From NCBI GenBank assembly GCA_035293405.1, contig DATDOE010000085.1, positions 7,966 to 71,965 on the forward strand: DNA of 64,000 nucleotides. Reading direction: 5' to 3'. Positions 48,082 through 55,850 of the stretch are shown in pieces. The position numbers were made by a program, and so were the translations under genes. Below the pieces are notes generated by a model, which was not told the origin of the DNA, made no database searches, and saw only the letters and a list, made by a program, of their open reading frames with translations. Source of the DNA: Gp6-AA40 sp035293405 (GTDB taxonomy: Bacteria; Acidobacteriota; Vicinamibacteria; Vicinamibacterales; UBA2999). The first letter of the stretch is position 1; every line of letters starts with the position of its first letter.

Positions 48082-49065
48082 CTAGTCCTGATGCGACGGC
48101 GCGGGCTGGTCGAGACGCATCCCGAGGCTCAGGCCCATGCTGTGCAGGATCTCCTTGATCTCGTTGAGCGACTTCCGGCCGAAGTTCTTCGTCTTGAGCA
48201 TCTCGGGTTCGGTCTTCTGCACGAGCTCGCGAATCGTGCGGATGTTCGCGTTCTTCAGGCAGTTGTACGACCGGACCGACAGCTCCAGCTCCTCGACGCT
48301 CTTGTCGAGATTCTCGTTGAGCGCGCCGATCCGCGGCTGCTCCGCCTGCGCATCGGTCGACTCGCCGGCATCATCGAGATTGATGAAGATGTTGAGATGA
48401 TCGCGAATGAGCTTGGCGGCGAGCGACACCGAATCCCGCGCCGTCACCGAGCCGTTGGTCCAGACGTCGATCGTCAGCTTGTCGTAGTCCGTCGTCTGGC
48501 CCAGGCGGGCGGCCTCGACCAGGTAGTTCACCTTCTTCACCGGCGAATGGACGGAATCGACCGGAATCCAGCCGATGCCGAGATCCTCGTCGAAGTTCTT
48601 GTCGGCCGACACATAGCCGCGGCCGCGCTTCAGGCGCAGTTCCATGTGCAGCTTGCCGCCCTCGGAAATGGTGGCGATGTGCGCTTCGGGCTCGAGAATC
48701 TCGACATCCCCGTCCACTTCGATGTCCTTGGCGCGGACGATCCCGGGCTTTTCGATCCGCAGGTACAGCGTCTTGGTGTAGTCGACGTGCAGCTTGAGCG
48801 GGATCTGCTTCAGGTTGAGGATGATGTCGGTCGCATCCTCGACCACGCCGGGGATCGGGGAGAACTCGTGGAGCACGCCGTCGATCTTCACCGCGGTGAT
48901 CGCCGCGCCCTCGATCGACGACAGGAGGACGCGGCGCAGCGCGTTGCCAATCGTGGTGCCGAAGCCGCGTTCAAACGGCTGCGCATAGAAGCGCCCGAAC
49001 CGATCCGTGAGCGTCTCACGCTCGAACTCGAGCCGCTTGGGACGCTGAAAACCTTTCCAGAGCAT
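48082..49065 (-). CDS. rpoA: RNA polymerase alpha subunit
   Basis: The 327-residue protein has the usual two domains. The N-terminal domain (1-235) has FGTTIGNALRRVLLSSIEGAAITAV, which begins alpha dimerisation. The C-terminal domain (250-320) has VRSYNCLKNANIRTIRELVQKTEPEMLKTKNFGRKSLNEIKEIL, which binds UP elements and activators. An acidic linker joins them. It lies 187 bp after rpsD, a longer gap than usual, filled by two inverted repeats. Confidence 0.98.
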   Translation of the reverse strand: MLWKGFQRPKRLEFERETLTDRFGRFYAQPFERGFGTTIGNALRRVLLSSIEGAAITAVKIDGVLHEFSPIPGVVEDATDIILNLKQIPLKLHVDYTKTLYLRIEKPGIVRAKDIEVDGDVEILEPEAHIATISEGGKLHMELRLKRGRGYVSADKNFDEDLGIGWIPVDSVHSPVKKVNYLVEAARLGQTTDYDKLTIDVWTNGSVTARDSVSLAAKLIRDHLNIFINLDDAGESTDAQAEQPRIGALNENLDKSVEELELSVRSYNCLKNANIRTIRELVQKTEPEMLKTKNFGRKSLNEIKEILHSMGLSLGMRLDQPAPSHQD

Positions 49066-49084
49066 GGGTATGTCCTTTCGCTAT

Positions 49085-49250
49085 GGGCCGGCAGCTCCGG
49101 CCTCCAGACCTGCAGATGAATGCCACCGGCCTCCCACCGCAGGTCTGTAAGGCTGCGGGCCGATGGTCGCGATTCGGTTCGTGGTTGGTGGTTCTTGGTT
49201 CGTGGCGAAACCACGGACCTAGCACTACCAAGAACCACGAACCACCAACC
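49085..49250. repeat. Two stuttered inverted repeats between rpsD and rpoA
   Basis: The first (49085-49162) nests GGCCGGCAGC, CAGACCTGC, GCAGGTCTG and GCTGCGGGCC. The second (49176-49250) has GGTTCGTGGTTGGTGGTTCTTGG followed by ACCAAGAACCACGAACCACCAACC, which pair almost fully. Such a long structured gap inside the alpha operon is unusual. Confidence 0.8.
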
Positions 49251-49252
49251 GA

Positions 49253-49882
49253 CTACTTGCTATAGAGCTCCACAATGAGCTGTTCCTGCACGGGCAGATT
49301 GATCTGCTCGCGCGTCGGCACCGAGCCGATCTTGGCCGAGAGGGCATTCGGATCGAACTGCAGCCACTCCGGCACGCCGCGTCCCTTCACTTCCTCGAGC
49401 GCGTGGAGGATGGCAGGCGCTTTCTGGCTGCTCTCCCGCACGGCCACGACGTCGCCGGGCTTGACCGAGAACGACGGGATGTCCACCTTGCGGCCGTTGA
49501 CCGTGAAGTGGCCGTGGCGCACCAGCTGCCGCGCCGCCGGACGCGAGGTCGCGAACCCGGAACGGTAGGCCACGTTGTCGAGCCGCCGCTCGAGGAGCTG
49601 CAGCAGCGTCTCGCCGGTGATGCCGCGCGTCCGCTCCGCCTGCTCGAAGTAGAGGCGGAACTGGTCTTCGAGCACGCCGTAGATGCGCTTGACCTTCTGC
49701 TTCTCGCGCAGCTGCACGCCGTAGCCGGCCAGCTTCGATTTGCGGGTCTTGCCGTGCTGCCCTGGCGCGAAGTTGCGCTTCTCGATGGCGCACTTCTCCG
49801 TGTAGCAGCGTTCACCCTTGAGGAACAGCTTCATGCCCTCACGGCGGCACAGGCGGCACACAGGTCCGATATAACGAGCCAT
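49253..49882 (-). CDS. rpsD: 30S ribosomal protein S4, zinc-binding form
   Basis: The 209-residue primary 16S rRNA-binding protein nucleates 30S assembly. The N-terminal cysteines CRLC, CYTEKC (about residues 9-31) form the zinc-binding (C+) version. The S4/KOW-like rRNA-binding motif RLDNVAYRSGFATSRPAARQLVRHGHFTVNGRKVDIPS is intact. S4 can repress its own operon in other bacteria. It is 24 bp after rpsK. Confidence 0.97.
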   Translation of the reverse strand: MARYIGPVCRLCRREGMKLFLKGERCYTEKCAIEKRNFAPGQHGKTRKSKLAGYGVQLREKQKVKRIYGVLEDQFRLYFEQAERTRGITGETLLQLLERRLDNVAYRSGFATSRPAARQLVRHGHFTVNGRKVDIPSFSVKPGDVVAVRESSQKAPAILHALEEVKGRGVPEWLQFDPNALSAKIGSVPTREQINLPVQEQLIVELYSK

Positions 49883-49906
49883 TAATTCAATCCTCTCGAC
49901 AGCAAC

Positions 49907-50353
49907 TCAAACGCGACGACGCTTCGTGGGCCGGCAGCCATTGTGCGGAATCGGGGTCACGTCGCGGATCGACTTCACCTCGATACCCACCGTCTGGAGC
50001 GCGCGGATGGCCGACTCGCGCCCGGACCCGGGGCCCTTGACGCGCACGTCCACCGATCGCAGGCCGTAGGTCTTGGCGGTATTACCGGCGCTCATCGCCG
50101 CCTGCGTGGCCGCGAACGGCGTGCCTTTCCGCGATCCCTTGAAGCCAATCCCACCGGCGCTCGACCAGGCAATCACGTTGCCCTCGGTGTCGGTGATCGT
50201 GATCTGCGTGTTGTTGAACGAGGCGTGAATGTGCACGAACCCGTGGTGCACGACGCGCTTCTCGCCACGCTTCTTGAAGGTTTTTCGCGGCGCCTTCTTT
50301 CCGCCTTCGCCCTTCTTGTCCGGTGGGGCTGTCGCTGATTCAGTCTTGGCCAT
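49907..50353 (-). CDS. rpsK: 30S ribosomal protein S11 with N-terminal extension
   Basis: The 148-residue protein lies in the 30S platform. The core (about residues 30-148: VHIHASFNNTQITITDTEGNVIAWSSAGGIGFKGSRKGTPFAAQ-type block, GPGSGRESAIRALQTVGIEVKSIRDVTPIPHNGCRPTKRRRV) matches the family. About 20 extra N-terminal residues, rich in Lys, Gly and Pro, precede it. It lies 45 bp after rpsM, with a stuttered repeat between them. Confidence 0.97.
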   Translation of the reverse strand: MAKTESATAPPDKKGEGGKKAPRKTFKKRGEKRVVHHGFVHIHASFNNTQITITDTEGNVIAWSSAGGIGFKGSRKGTPFAATQAAMSAGNTAKTYGLRSVDVRVKGPGSGRESAIRALQTVGIEVKSIRDVTPIPHNGCRPTKRRRV

Positions 50354-50366
50354 GTCTCTCTTCCGT

Positions 50367-50395
50367 TTGGTAGCTACCGGCTACCGGCTACCAGC
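50367..50395. repeat. Stuttered repeat between rpsM and rpsK
   Basis: TGGTAGC is followed by TACCGGC, TACCGGC and TACCAGC, so TACCGGC is repeated and the ends are complementary (TGGTAGC with GCTACCA). The spacer is only 45 bases, and most of it is this repeat. Confidence 0.7.
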
Positions 50396-50398
50396 TCG

Positions 50399-50773
50399 CT
50401 AGACCGTCTTCTTCTTGGCGACCGCGCCCTTGCGCGGGCCCTTCCGGGTGCGCGCGTTGGTGCGAGTGCGCTGGCCGCGGGCCGGCAGGTTCCGGCGGTG
50501 CCGCAGTCCGCGGTAGCAGCCGATCTCCATCAGCCGCTTGATGTTCATCGAGATCTCTTTGCGGAGATCGCCCTCGACGCCACCCACTTCCTCGATCACC
50601 CGGCTGATCTTGCGGACGTCGTCTTCGGAGAGGTCCTTCACCCGGATGTCCGGACTCACGCCCGCCGCGCCGAGAATGTCACCGGACTTCTTCCGGCCGA
50701 TGCCGTAGATGTAGGTGAGCCCGATCTCGACGCGCTTGGTGCGCGGCAAATCGATCCCTGCAATTCGAGCCAT
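50399..50773 (-). CDS. rpsM: 30S ribosomal protein S13
   Basis: The 124-residue head protein contacts tRNA and the 50S subunit. The H2TH region (RKISRVIEEVGGVEGDLRKEISMNIKRLMEIGCYRGLRHRRNLPARGQRTRTNARTRKGPRKG-type block) and the basic C-terminal tail are standard. It starts the alpha operon, 3 bp after rpmJ. Confidence 0.98.
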   Translation of the reverse strand: MARIAGIDLPRTKRVEIGLTYIYGIGRKKSGDILGAAGVSPDIRVKDLSEDDVRKISRVIEEVGGVEGDLRKEISMNIKRLMEIGCYRGLRHRRNLPARGQRTRTNARTRKGPRKGAVAKKKTV

Positions 50774-50776
50774 CGC

Positions 50777-50890
50777 TTATCCCTGCCTCTGCTTGTGTTT
50801 CGCGTTGGTGCAGATCACCCGGACCACGCCGCGGCGCCGGACCACCTTGCACTTGTCGCAAATCTTCTTCACCGACGCCCTGACCTTCAT
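50777..50890 (-). CDS. rpmJ: 50S ribosomal protein L36, zinc-binding form
   Basis: This 37-residue protein runs MKVRASVKKICDKCKVVRRR, then ends VICTNAKHKQRQG. Cys11, Cys14, Cys27 and His32 form the zinc ribbon of the C+ type. It lies between infA and rpsM in the conserved order. The reading frame was translated by hand from the minus strand, from the ATG at 50890 to the TAA at 50777. Confidence 0.97.
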   Translation of the reverse strand: MKVRASVKKICDKCKVVRRRGVVRVICTNAKHKQRQG

Positions 50891-50895
50891 GATGT

Positions 50896-51156
50896 CTACG
50901 CCTTCCTCACGATTCGCCCGCGCGTTCCGTCCCGCGGCGTCAGTTCCACGACCACCCGATCGCCGATGAGCAGCCGGACAAAATTCCGCTCCTGGCTGCC
51001 TCCAACGTGGGCGGTGATGCGGGTGCCGTCGACGTCGACGTGATACAGCCCGCTCGGCAACTGCGCCGTCACCCGGCCTTCCACGCGACGCGAGGCCTGC
51101 CCTGAGCCCTGTCGCGGGGCATCTGCCGTCATCGCGCGCTCGCCAACCTCGCGCAT
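50896..51156 (-). CDS. infA: Translation initiation factor IF-1, divergent
   Basis: The 86-residue protein has an S1/OB-fold core (RVEGRVTAQLPSGLYHVDVDGTRITAHVGGSQERNFVRLLIGDRVVVELTPRDGTRGRIVRKA) that keeps the IF-1 ending TRGRIV. IF-1 is usually about 72 residues; here about 20 extra N-terminal residues precede the core, unless the internal ATG (residue 9) is the real start. The GKMRKN loop of typical IF-1 reads GSQERN. It overlaps the map stop and stands 5 bp before rpmJ. Confidence 0.9.
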   Translation of the reverse strand: MREVGERAMTADAPRQGSGQASRRVEGRVTAQLPSGLYHVDVDGTRITAHVGGSQERNFVRLLIGDRVVVELTPRDGTRGRIVRKA

Positions 51157-51947
51157 CAAGTCCCGGCCGGCAGCATCTGGCGCACTCGGGCCACGTCCTC
51201 GGCCAGGAGCGTCAGAATCTCGGTGCCGTCGCGCGTCACCACGACGGTGTGTTCGAAGTGCGCCGAGAGGCTCCCGTCGGTCGTCACCGCCGTCCAGCCG
51301 TCGGACTGCACTTTCACGCCGGGCCTCCCGATGTTCACCATCGGCTCAATGGCCAGGACCATCCCCTCGGACAGCCGCGGCCCGAGGCCGCCGGGTCCGT
51401 AGTTGGCCACTTGCGGCTCCTCGTGGAGCGCCGTCCCGATGCCATGGCCGACGAACTCCCGCACCACGGAGAAGCCATGCCCCTCGACGTGATGCTGGAC
51501 GGCCGCGCCGATGTCCGACACGCGCGCGCCTGGCTTCACCGCTTCGATGCCCTGAAACAGCGCCTCTTCCGTCACTCGCAACAGCGTGGCGGCCGCGGCC
51601 GGAACGGTTTCCACGGGCACCGTCACCGCGCAGTCGCCGTAGAACCCATCGAGTTTGGCGCCCATGTCAATCGAGACGATGTCGCCGCTCACCAGCGCAC
51701 GTTTCGACGGAATCCCGTGCACGACCTGCTCGTTCACCGACGCGCACACCGTGGCGGGATACCCGTGGTAACCCTTGAATGCCGGCTCCGCACCCGCCTC
51801 ACGCACCCGCTTTTCCGCGAGCTGGTCGAGATCCAGCGTCGTGACCCCTGGCGCGACCGTCTGCCGCAGCTCCGCAAGGATCCGCGCCACCAGCTGGTTC
51901 ACGCGTCGCAGCTTCTCGATCTCGCTCTGCGATCGACAGACGATCAC
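51156..51947 (-). CDS. map: Methionine aminopeptidase, type I
   Basis: The 263-residue metalloenzyme removes the initiator methionine. The five metal ligands are present: Asp in SIDMGAKLDGFYGDCAVT (two), His in EFVGHGIGTALHEEP, Glu in AIEPMV and Glu in HFEHTVVV. The GTG at 51947 has GGAG 6 bases upstream and overlaps the adk stop by 4 bases (GTGA), so it was preferred to the longer frame. It lies between adk and infA as usual. Confidence 0.96.
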   Translation of the reverse strand: MIVCRSQSEIEKLRRVNQLVARILAELRQTVAPGVTTLDLDQLAEKRVREAGAEPAFKGYHGYPATVCASVNEQVVHGIPSKRALVSGDIVSIDMGAKLDGFYGDCAVTVPVETVPAAAATLLRVTEEALFQGIEAVKPGARVSDIGAAVQHHVEGHGFSVVREFVGHGIGTALHEEPQVANYGPGGLGPRLSEGMVLAIEPMVNIGRPGVKVQSDGWTAVTTDGSLSAHFEHTVVVTRDGTEILTLLAEDVARVRQMLPAGT

Positions 51948-52612
51948 CGTCCACTCCCCGCCTTCATCGTCGCCGCCGCCGCGTCGCCGATCATCGTGTC
52001 GAGCTCGAGGGCGACGCACTCTGGCGTCTGCGCCCCGTTCACGACGCGAAACGTCGGCCGCTCGCGGTAGTACTCGAGCACAGGTCTGGTGCTGTGCGCA
52101 TAGATCTTCAGACGCTCGCGGACGATGCCCTGGTCATCGTCAATGCGCTGCACCAGATCCCCTCCGCACTCCTGGCACGTGTCCGCGGCCGCGTCGGCAT
52201 TGGTGCCGCACTTGGCGCATATCCGCCGGCTGGCCAGCCGCCGGACCAGCTCCTGTTCCGGCACCATGACGTCGATGACAATCAGCGGCCCGTTCTGGCG
52301 CTGCTCCACGATCCCGTCGAGCGCCTGCGCCTGCGCGACGGTCCGCGGAAAGCCGTCCAGCACGAACCCAGGCTCCGCATCCGGCTTCAGCAGGCGGTCG
52401 ACCACGATCGCGATCATGGTCGGGTCGTCAACCAGCTCGCCGCGGTCCATCCTGGCCTTCGCCTCGAGCGCGGTCGGGTTCTTCGCCTTGATGGCCTCGC
52501 GCAGAATGTCGCCGGTCGAGATCTTCAGCAGACCCCGCTCGCGCGCAAACCGCCCCGCCTGCGTACCCTTCCCGGCACCCGGCGGTCCCATCATGATGAC
52601 GTTCAGACCCAT
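51944..52612 (-). CDS. adk: Adenylate kinase with zinc-type LID
   Basis: The 222-residue enzyme interconverts AMP, ADP and ATP. P-loop GPPGAGKGTQ and the AMP-binding GFPRTVAQAQALD are standard. The LID domain carries four cysteines (CAKC and CQEC), the zinc-binding form common in Gram-positive and many other bacteria. The ATG at 52612 was chosen because the longer frame crosses a tandem repeat. Its stop overlaps map. Confidence 0.97.
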   Translation of the reverse strand: MGLNVIMMGPPGAGKGTQAGRFARERGLLKISTGDILREAIKAKNPTALEAKARMDRGELVDDPTMIAIVVDRLLKPDAEPGFVLDGFPRTVAQAQALDGIVEQRQNGPLIVIDVMVPEQELVRRLASRRICAKCGTNADAAADTCQECGGDLVQRIDDDQGIVRERLKIYAHSTRPVLEYYRERPTFRVVNGAQTPECVALELDTMIGDAAAATMKAGSGR

Positions 52613-52616
52613 CTCA

Positions 52617-52714
52617 CGAGTTCCAGGTTCCAGGTTCCAGGTTCCAGGTTCGCGTTCGATGTTCGATGTTCTCCTTCCGCGAACATGGAACATGGACCGT
52701 GGAACACGGAACCG
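52617..52714. repeat. Stuttered repeat between secY and adk
   Basis: GGTTCCA is repeated four times in tandem, then varied (TTCGCG, TTCGATGTTCGATGTTC), and followed by GAACATGGAACATGGACCGTGGAAC. The latter is partly complementary to the first part, so the spacer can fold back. No gene is present in this 104-bp gap. Confidence 0.85.
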
Positions 52715-52716
52715 CG

Positions 52717-54105
52717 TTAGCCACGCCGTCCTCGGATCCGCGTCTTCTTCATGAACCCGTCGTAGTGCCGCATGATGAGCTGCGACTCCACCTGCTGAAC
52801 GGTGTCCATCGCCACACCCACCACGATCAGCAGCGAGGTGCCGCCGAAGTAGAAGGTCACACCCAGGCCCAGCGTGAACCACGAGGGTAATACCGCGTCC
52901 AGCCTTTCCCCGACGAAGGGGATGGGCGCCACCTTGAAGCCGCTGATCAGCAACTCCGGCAAGAGCGCGACCATGGCCAGGTACAGCGCGCCTACGAGCG
53001 TGATGCGAGCCAGGATGGTGTCGATGTACTCGGCCGTTCGCTTGCCGGGACGAATGCCGGGGATGAACCCGCCGTACTTGCGCATGTTCTCAGCCACGTC
53101 GTCGGGATTGAAGATGATCGACGTGTAGAAGTACGCGAAGAAGACGATGCCCACCACGTACAGCAGATTGTAGAGGGGCATCCCGTACCCAACCTGATCG
53201 ATCGCCGCGCGCGCCCAGGTGCCGGTCTCAAACAGCGGACCCGCCATCGAGAAGAACGACAAGATGGACGAGGCGAAGATCACCGGGATCACACCGCCCG
53301 TGTTCACCTTCAGTGGGATGTGCGTACTCGAGCCGCCGTACTGCCGGCGTCCGACCACCCGTTTGGCGTACTGCACCACGATCCGCCGGTGCCCGCGCTC
53401 GACGAACACGATGGCGGCGATCACCACGACAGCCATGACGAGCAGGAACAGGATCCGGATCGGACCGATTTGTCCCGTCTGCAGCTGATCGAACGTCGCC
53501 ACGACGGCATCGGGGAGACCAACCACGATCCCGGCAAAGATGATCAGCGACATGCCGTTGCCGATTCCGCGCTCGGTGATCTGCTCGCCGAGCCACATCA
53601 CGAACATGGTGCCGGTCGTCAGCGTGAGCACGCACATGAGCCGGAAGCCCCAGCCCGGATCGAACACGAGCGGCAGGCCACCTGGCGCCTCGGTCGATCG
53701 CTCGAGCCAGATCGCGTACCCGAAGGCCTGGACCACGGCCAGCACCACCGTGAGGTAGCGCGTGTACTGCGTGATCTTGCGCCGGCCGAGCTCGCCTTCT
53801 TTCGAGATCCGCTCCAGGTACGGCCACACGACGGTGAGGAGCTGGATGATGATCGACGAGCTGATGTACGGCATCACGCCGAGCGCGAAAATCGTGACTC
53901 GCGCCAGGCTTCCGCCGGTGAACATGTTGTAGAGACCGAACATCGAGCTCGCGGCCTGCTCAGCGAACAGCCGCAGCGCTTCCTGGTTCACGCCGGGCGT
54001 CGGGATGTGATTCCCGACCCGGTATACGCCAAGCAACGCCAGCGTAAAGAGCACACGATTACGCAGGTCGCTGACGGCGAACAGGTTTTTCAGCGCGTTG
54101 TCCAT
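52717..54105 (-). CDS. secY: Preprotein translocase subunit SecY
   Basis: The 462-residue channel of the general secretion pathway has ten transmembrane helices. The N-terminal motif is LKNLFAVSDLRNRVLFTLALLGVYRVGNHIPTPGVN, the signature RRKITQYTRYLTVVLAVVQAFGYA lies between helices 2 and 4, and the C-terminal cytoplasmic loop has QQVESQLIMRHYDGFMKKTRIRGRRG. It lies 36 bp after rplO in the spc operon. The ATG at 54105 is the likely start; GTG codons lie just upstream. Confidence 0.97.
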   Translation of the reverse strand: MDNALKNLFAVSDLRNRVLFTLALLGVYRVGNHIPTPGVNQEALRLFAEQAASSMFGLYNMFTGGSLARVTIFALGVMPYISSSIIIQLLTVVWPYLERISKEGELGRRKITQYTRYLTVVLAVVQAFGYAIWLERSTEAPGGLPLVFDPGWGFRLMCVLTLTTGTMFVMWLGEQITERGIGNGMSLIIFAGIVVGLPDAVVATFDQLQTGQIGPIRILFLLVMAVVVIAAIVFVERGHRRIVVQYAKRVVGRRQYGGSSTHIPLKVNTGGVIPVIFASSILSFFSMAGPLFETGTWARAAIDQVGYGMPLYNLLYVVGIVFFAYFYTSIIFNPDDVAENMRKYGGFIPGIRPGKRTAEYIDTILARITLVGALYLAMVALLPELLISGFKVAPIPFVGERLDAVLPSWFTLGLGVTFYFGGTSLLIVVGVAMDTVQQVESQLIMRHYDGFMKKTRIRGRRG

Positions 54106-54141
54106 AGTCGTCACCACTGCGGGAGCTGCGGCCCCCCCGCC

Positions 54142-54594
54142 CTACTTGGCCTCGAGGACCTCCGCGACACCACCCGCGGCCGCAATCTTGGTGGCCGCCT
54201 TGCCGCTGAACTTGTGCACGCGCACCGTCAGCTTCTTCGAGATGTCTCCTCGCGCCAGCACCTTGATCGGCTGCCGCAGGCTGTGGACGATGCCACGCTC
54301 GCGCAGCAGCTCCGGTGTCACCACCGTGTCCGCATCAAAGCGCTCGGCCAGCACGTCCAGGTTCACCACCGCATACTCGATGCGGAAGGGGTTGTGGAAC
54401 CCGCGCTTCGGGATGCGCCGGTGCAGCGGCATCTGGCCGCCTTCGAACCCGCGCTTGAACTTGTAGCCGGAACGCGACTGGGCGCCCTTGTGCCCACGGC
54501 CCGCCTGTGTGCCCTGGCCGGTGCCCTGTCCGCGACCGACGCGCTTCTTGTTCTTCGTCGATCGCTCTGACGGCTTGAGATGACTCAGATCCAT
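54142..54594 (-). CDS. rplO: 50S ribosomal protein L15
   Basis: The 150-residue protein helps shape the 50S core. It starts with the conserved basic Gly-rich block (RSTKNKKRVGRGQGTGQGTQAGRGHKGAQSRSG), continues with KRGFEGGQMPLHRRIPKRGF and ends in a KOW-like folded domain. It is 100 bp after rpmD, a gap that holds two GGCGGGTCT palindromes. Confidence 0.98.
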   Translation of the reverse strand: MDLSHLKPSERSTKNKKRVGRGQGTGQGTQAGRGHKGAQSRSGYKFKRGFEGGQMPLHRRIPKRGFHNPFRIEYAVVNLDVLAERFDADTVVTPELLRERGIVHSLRQPIKVLARGDISKKLTVRVHKFSGKAATKIAAAGGVAEVLEAK

Positions 54595-54606
54595 TGTTCT
54601 TCCCCA

Positions 54607-54695
54607 GGCGGGTCTAAAGACCCGCCACTACACCTGCTGGGCCTGAAGACCCGCTCTCTGGTCAGCGCCCGTAGAGGCGGGTCTTGAGACCCGCC
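54607..54695. repeat. Two palindromes of the GGCGGGTCT-N2-AGACCCGCC type between rpmD and rplO
   Basis: The first (54607-54626) and second (54676-54695) share GGCGGGTCT and AGACCCGCC arms and differ only in the loop (AA and TG). A partial third, GAAGACCCGC, lies between them. The second overlaps the rpmD stop. Two copies of one palindrome in a 100-bp spacer point to a dispersed repeat rather than a single terminator. Confidence 0.85.
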
Positions 54696-54898
54696 TATTC
54701 CTCTACCGTCACGAGGTGACGGACCTTGTGAATCATGCCCCGCGTTTCGGGTGTATCCGGCAGCTCCACCGTATGACGTATACGCCGCAGCCCCATTCCG
54801 GTCACCGTGGCGTCCTGCGTCTTGTTGAAGCCGATGGTGCTCCTCACGAGCGTGATCTTGAGCCGCCTGGCGCCGGCGTCCTTCGTCTTCTTCGCCAT
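54695..54898 (-). CDS. rpmD: 50S ribosomal protein L30
   Basis: This 67-residue protein has the L30 fold (LKITLVRSTIGFNKTQDATVTGMGLRRIRHTVELPDTPETRGMIHKVRHLVTVEE). The ATG at 54898 lies about 7 bases after a GGGGG stretch. The upstream GTG and ATG codons overlap the rpsE stop and are possible alternatives. Confidence 0.96.
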   Translation of the reverse strand: MAKKTKDAGARRLKITLVRSTIGFNKTQDATVTGMGLRRIRHTVELPDTPETRGMIHKVRHLVTVEE

Positions 54899-54900
54899 CA

Positions 54901-55425
54901 TCACGCCCCCATCATCTCGGCTTCTTCCTTGCCGCGGAAGCGAGCCACCTGCGCGGGATCCTTCAAGCCCATCAGACCGGCAAACGTCGCCCGCACCACG
55001 TTGTGCGGATTCGCCGAGCCGAGGGACTTCGTCAGCACGTTCTGAATCCCACAGCTCTCGACGACCGCACGCACGGCGCCCCCCGCGATGAGGCCCGTGC
55101 CTTCCGGAGCCGGCTTGAGCAGCACGCTGCCCGATCCGAACCGGCCGACGACCATGTGCGGGATCGTCGTGCCCTTGAGCGGCACCTTGATCAGGTTCTT
55201 CTTCGCGGCCTCAATCCCCTTCTTGATCGCCGACGGCACTTCCTTCGCCTTGCCGATGCCGAAGCCGACCACACCGTGGCCGTCGCCAACCACGACGAGG
55301 GCGCTGAAGCTCAGGTTCTTGCCGCCCTTGACGACTTTCGTCACACGGTTGATCGAGACGACCGTGTCCTTGATCTCGAGCTGCGTCGCGTCGACCTTCT
55401 CACGCCAGCGATTCATCAATGCCAC
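54901..55425 (-). CDS. rpsE: 30S ribosomal protein S5
   Basis: The 174-residue protein helps maintain decoding accuracy. The dsRBD-like N-terminal domain is EIKDTVVSINRVTKVVKGGKNLSFSALVVVGDGHGVVGFGIGKAKEVPSAIKKG, and the C-terminal domain contains IAGGAVRAVVESCGIQNVLTKSLGSANPHNVVRATFAGL. It starts 1 bp after rplR. Confidence 0.98.
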   Translation of the reverse strand: MALMNRWREKVDATQLEIKDTVVSINRVTKVVKGGKNLSFSALVVVGDGHGVVGFGIGKAKEVPSAIKKGIEAAKKNLIKVPLKGTTIPHMVVGRFGSGSVLLKPAPEGTGLIAGGAVRAVVESCGIQNVLTKSLGSANPHNVVRATFAGLMGLKDPAQVARFRGKEEAEMMGA

Positions 55426-55426
55426 G

Positions 55427-55801
55427 TCAGAACTCCAAACCGGCTTCGCGCGCCGCGTCGGCCACAGCCTTCACGCGCCCGTGATACAGAAATCCATTGC
55501 GATCGAAGACCACCCGCTTGACGCCCTTTTCGATCAGGCGCTCGGCAATCGTCTTCCCAATCGCCTTCGCGCCGGCGACATTGCCGCCGGTGGCCTTTTT
55601 CGGGAGTGCGCCCTTGACCGTCGGCTCGACCGTCGAAGCCGACGCGATCGTCTTCCCGCTCGCATCGTCGACGACCTGCACGTACATGTGCGACACGCTT
55701 CGAAAAATCGTCAGGCGCGGCCGCTCGACCGTACCGGTGACGCGGCGTCGAATCCGGTATTTGATTCGCTGGCGGCGATCGTCTTTTGTCTTGATACGCA
55801 T
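55427..55801 (-). CDS. rplR: 50S ribosomal protein L18
   Basis: The 124-residue protein binds 5S rRNA. The core is RPRLTIFRSVSHMYVQVVDDASGKTIASASTVEP, with the C-terminal signature VKRVVFDRNGFLYHGRVKAVADAAREAGLEF. ATG at 55801 was chosen because the longer frame runs through the GACGCATGCGTC repeat. It follows rplF by 49 bp. Confidence 0.97.
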   Translation of the reverse strand: MRIKTKDDRRQRIKYRIRRRVTGTVERPRLTIFRSVSHMYVQVVDDASGKTIASASTVEPTVKGALPKKATGGNVAGAKAIGKTIAERLIEKGVKRVVFDRNGFLYHGRVKAVADAAREAGLEF

Positions 55802-55822
55802 TAGTTGTCTCTCACCTTTGCA

Positions 55823-55842
55823 GGGCGACGCATGCGTCGCCC
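55823..55842. repeat. Palindromic dispersed repeat (GACGCATGCGTC family), copy 2
   Basis: A perfect 20-base palindrome, GGGCGACG and CATGCGTCGCCC joined without loop, followed by CTAC. It lies between rplF and rplR. Copy 3 at 60790 is identical, including CCTAC on its right. Confidence 0.9.
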
Positions 55843-55850
55843 CTACGCCG

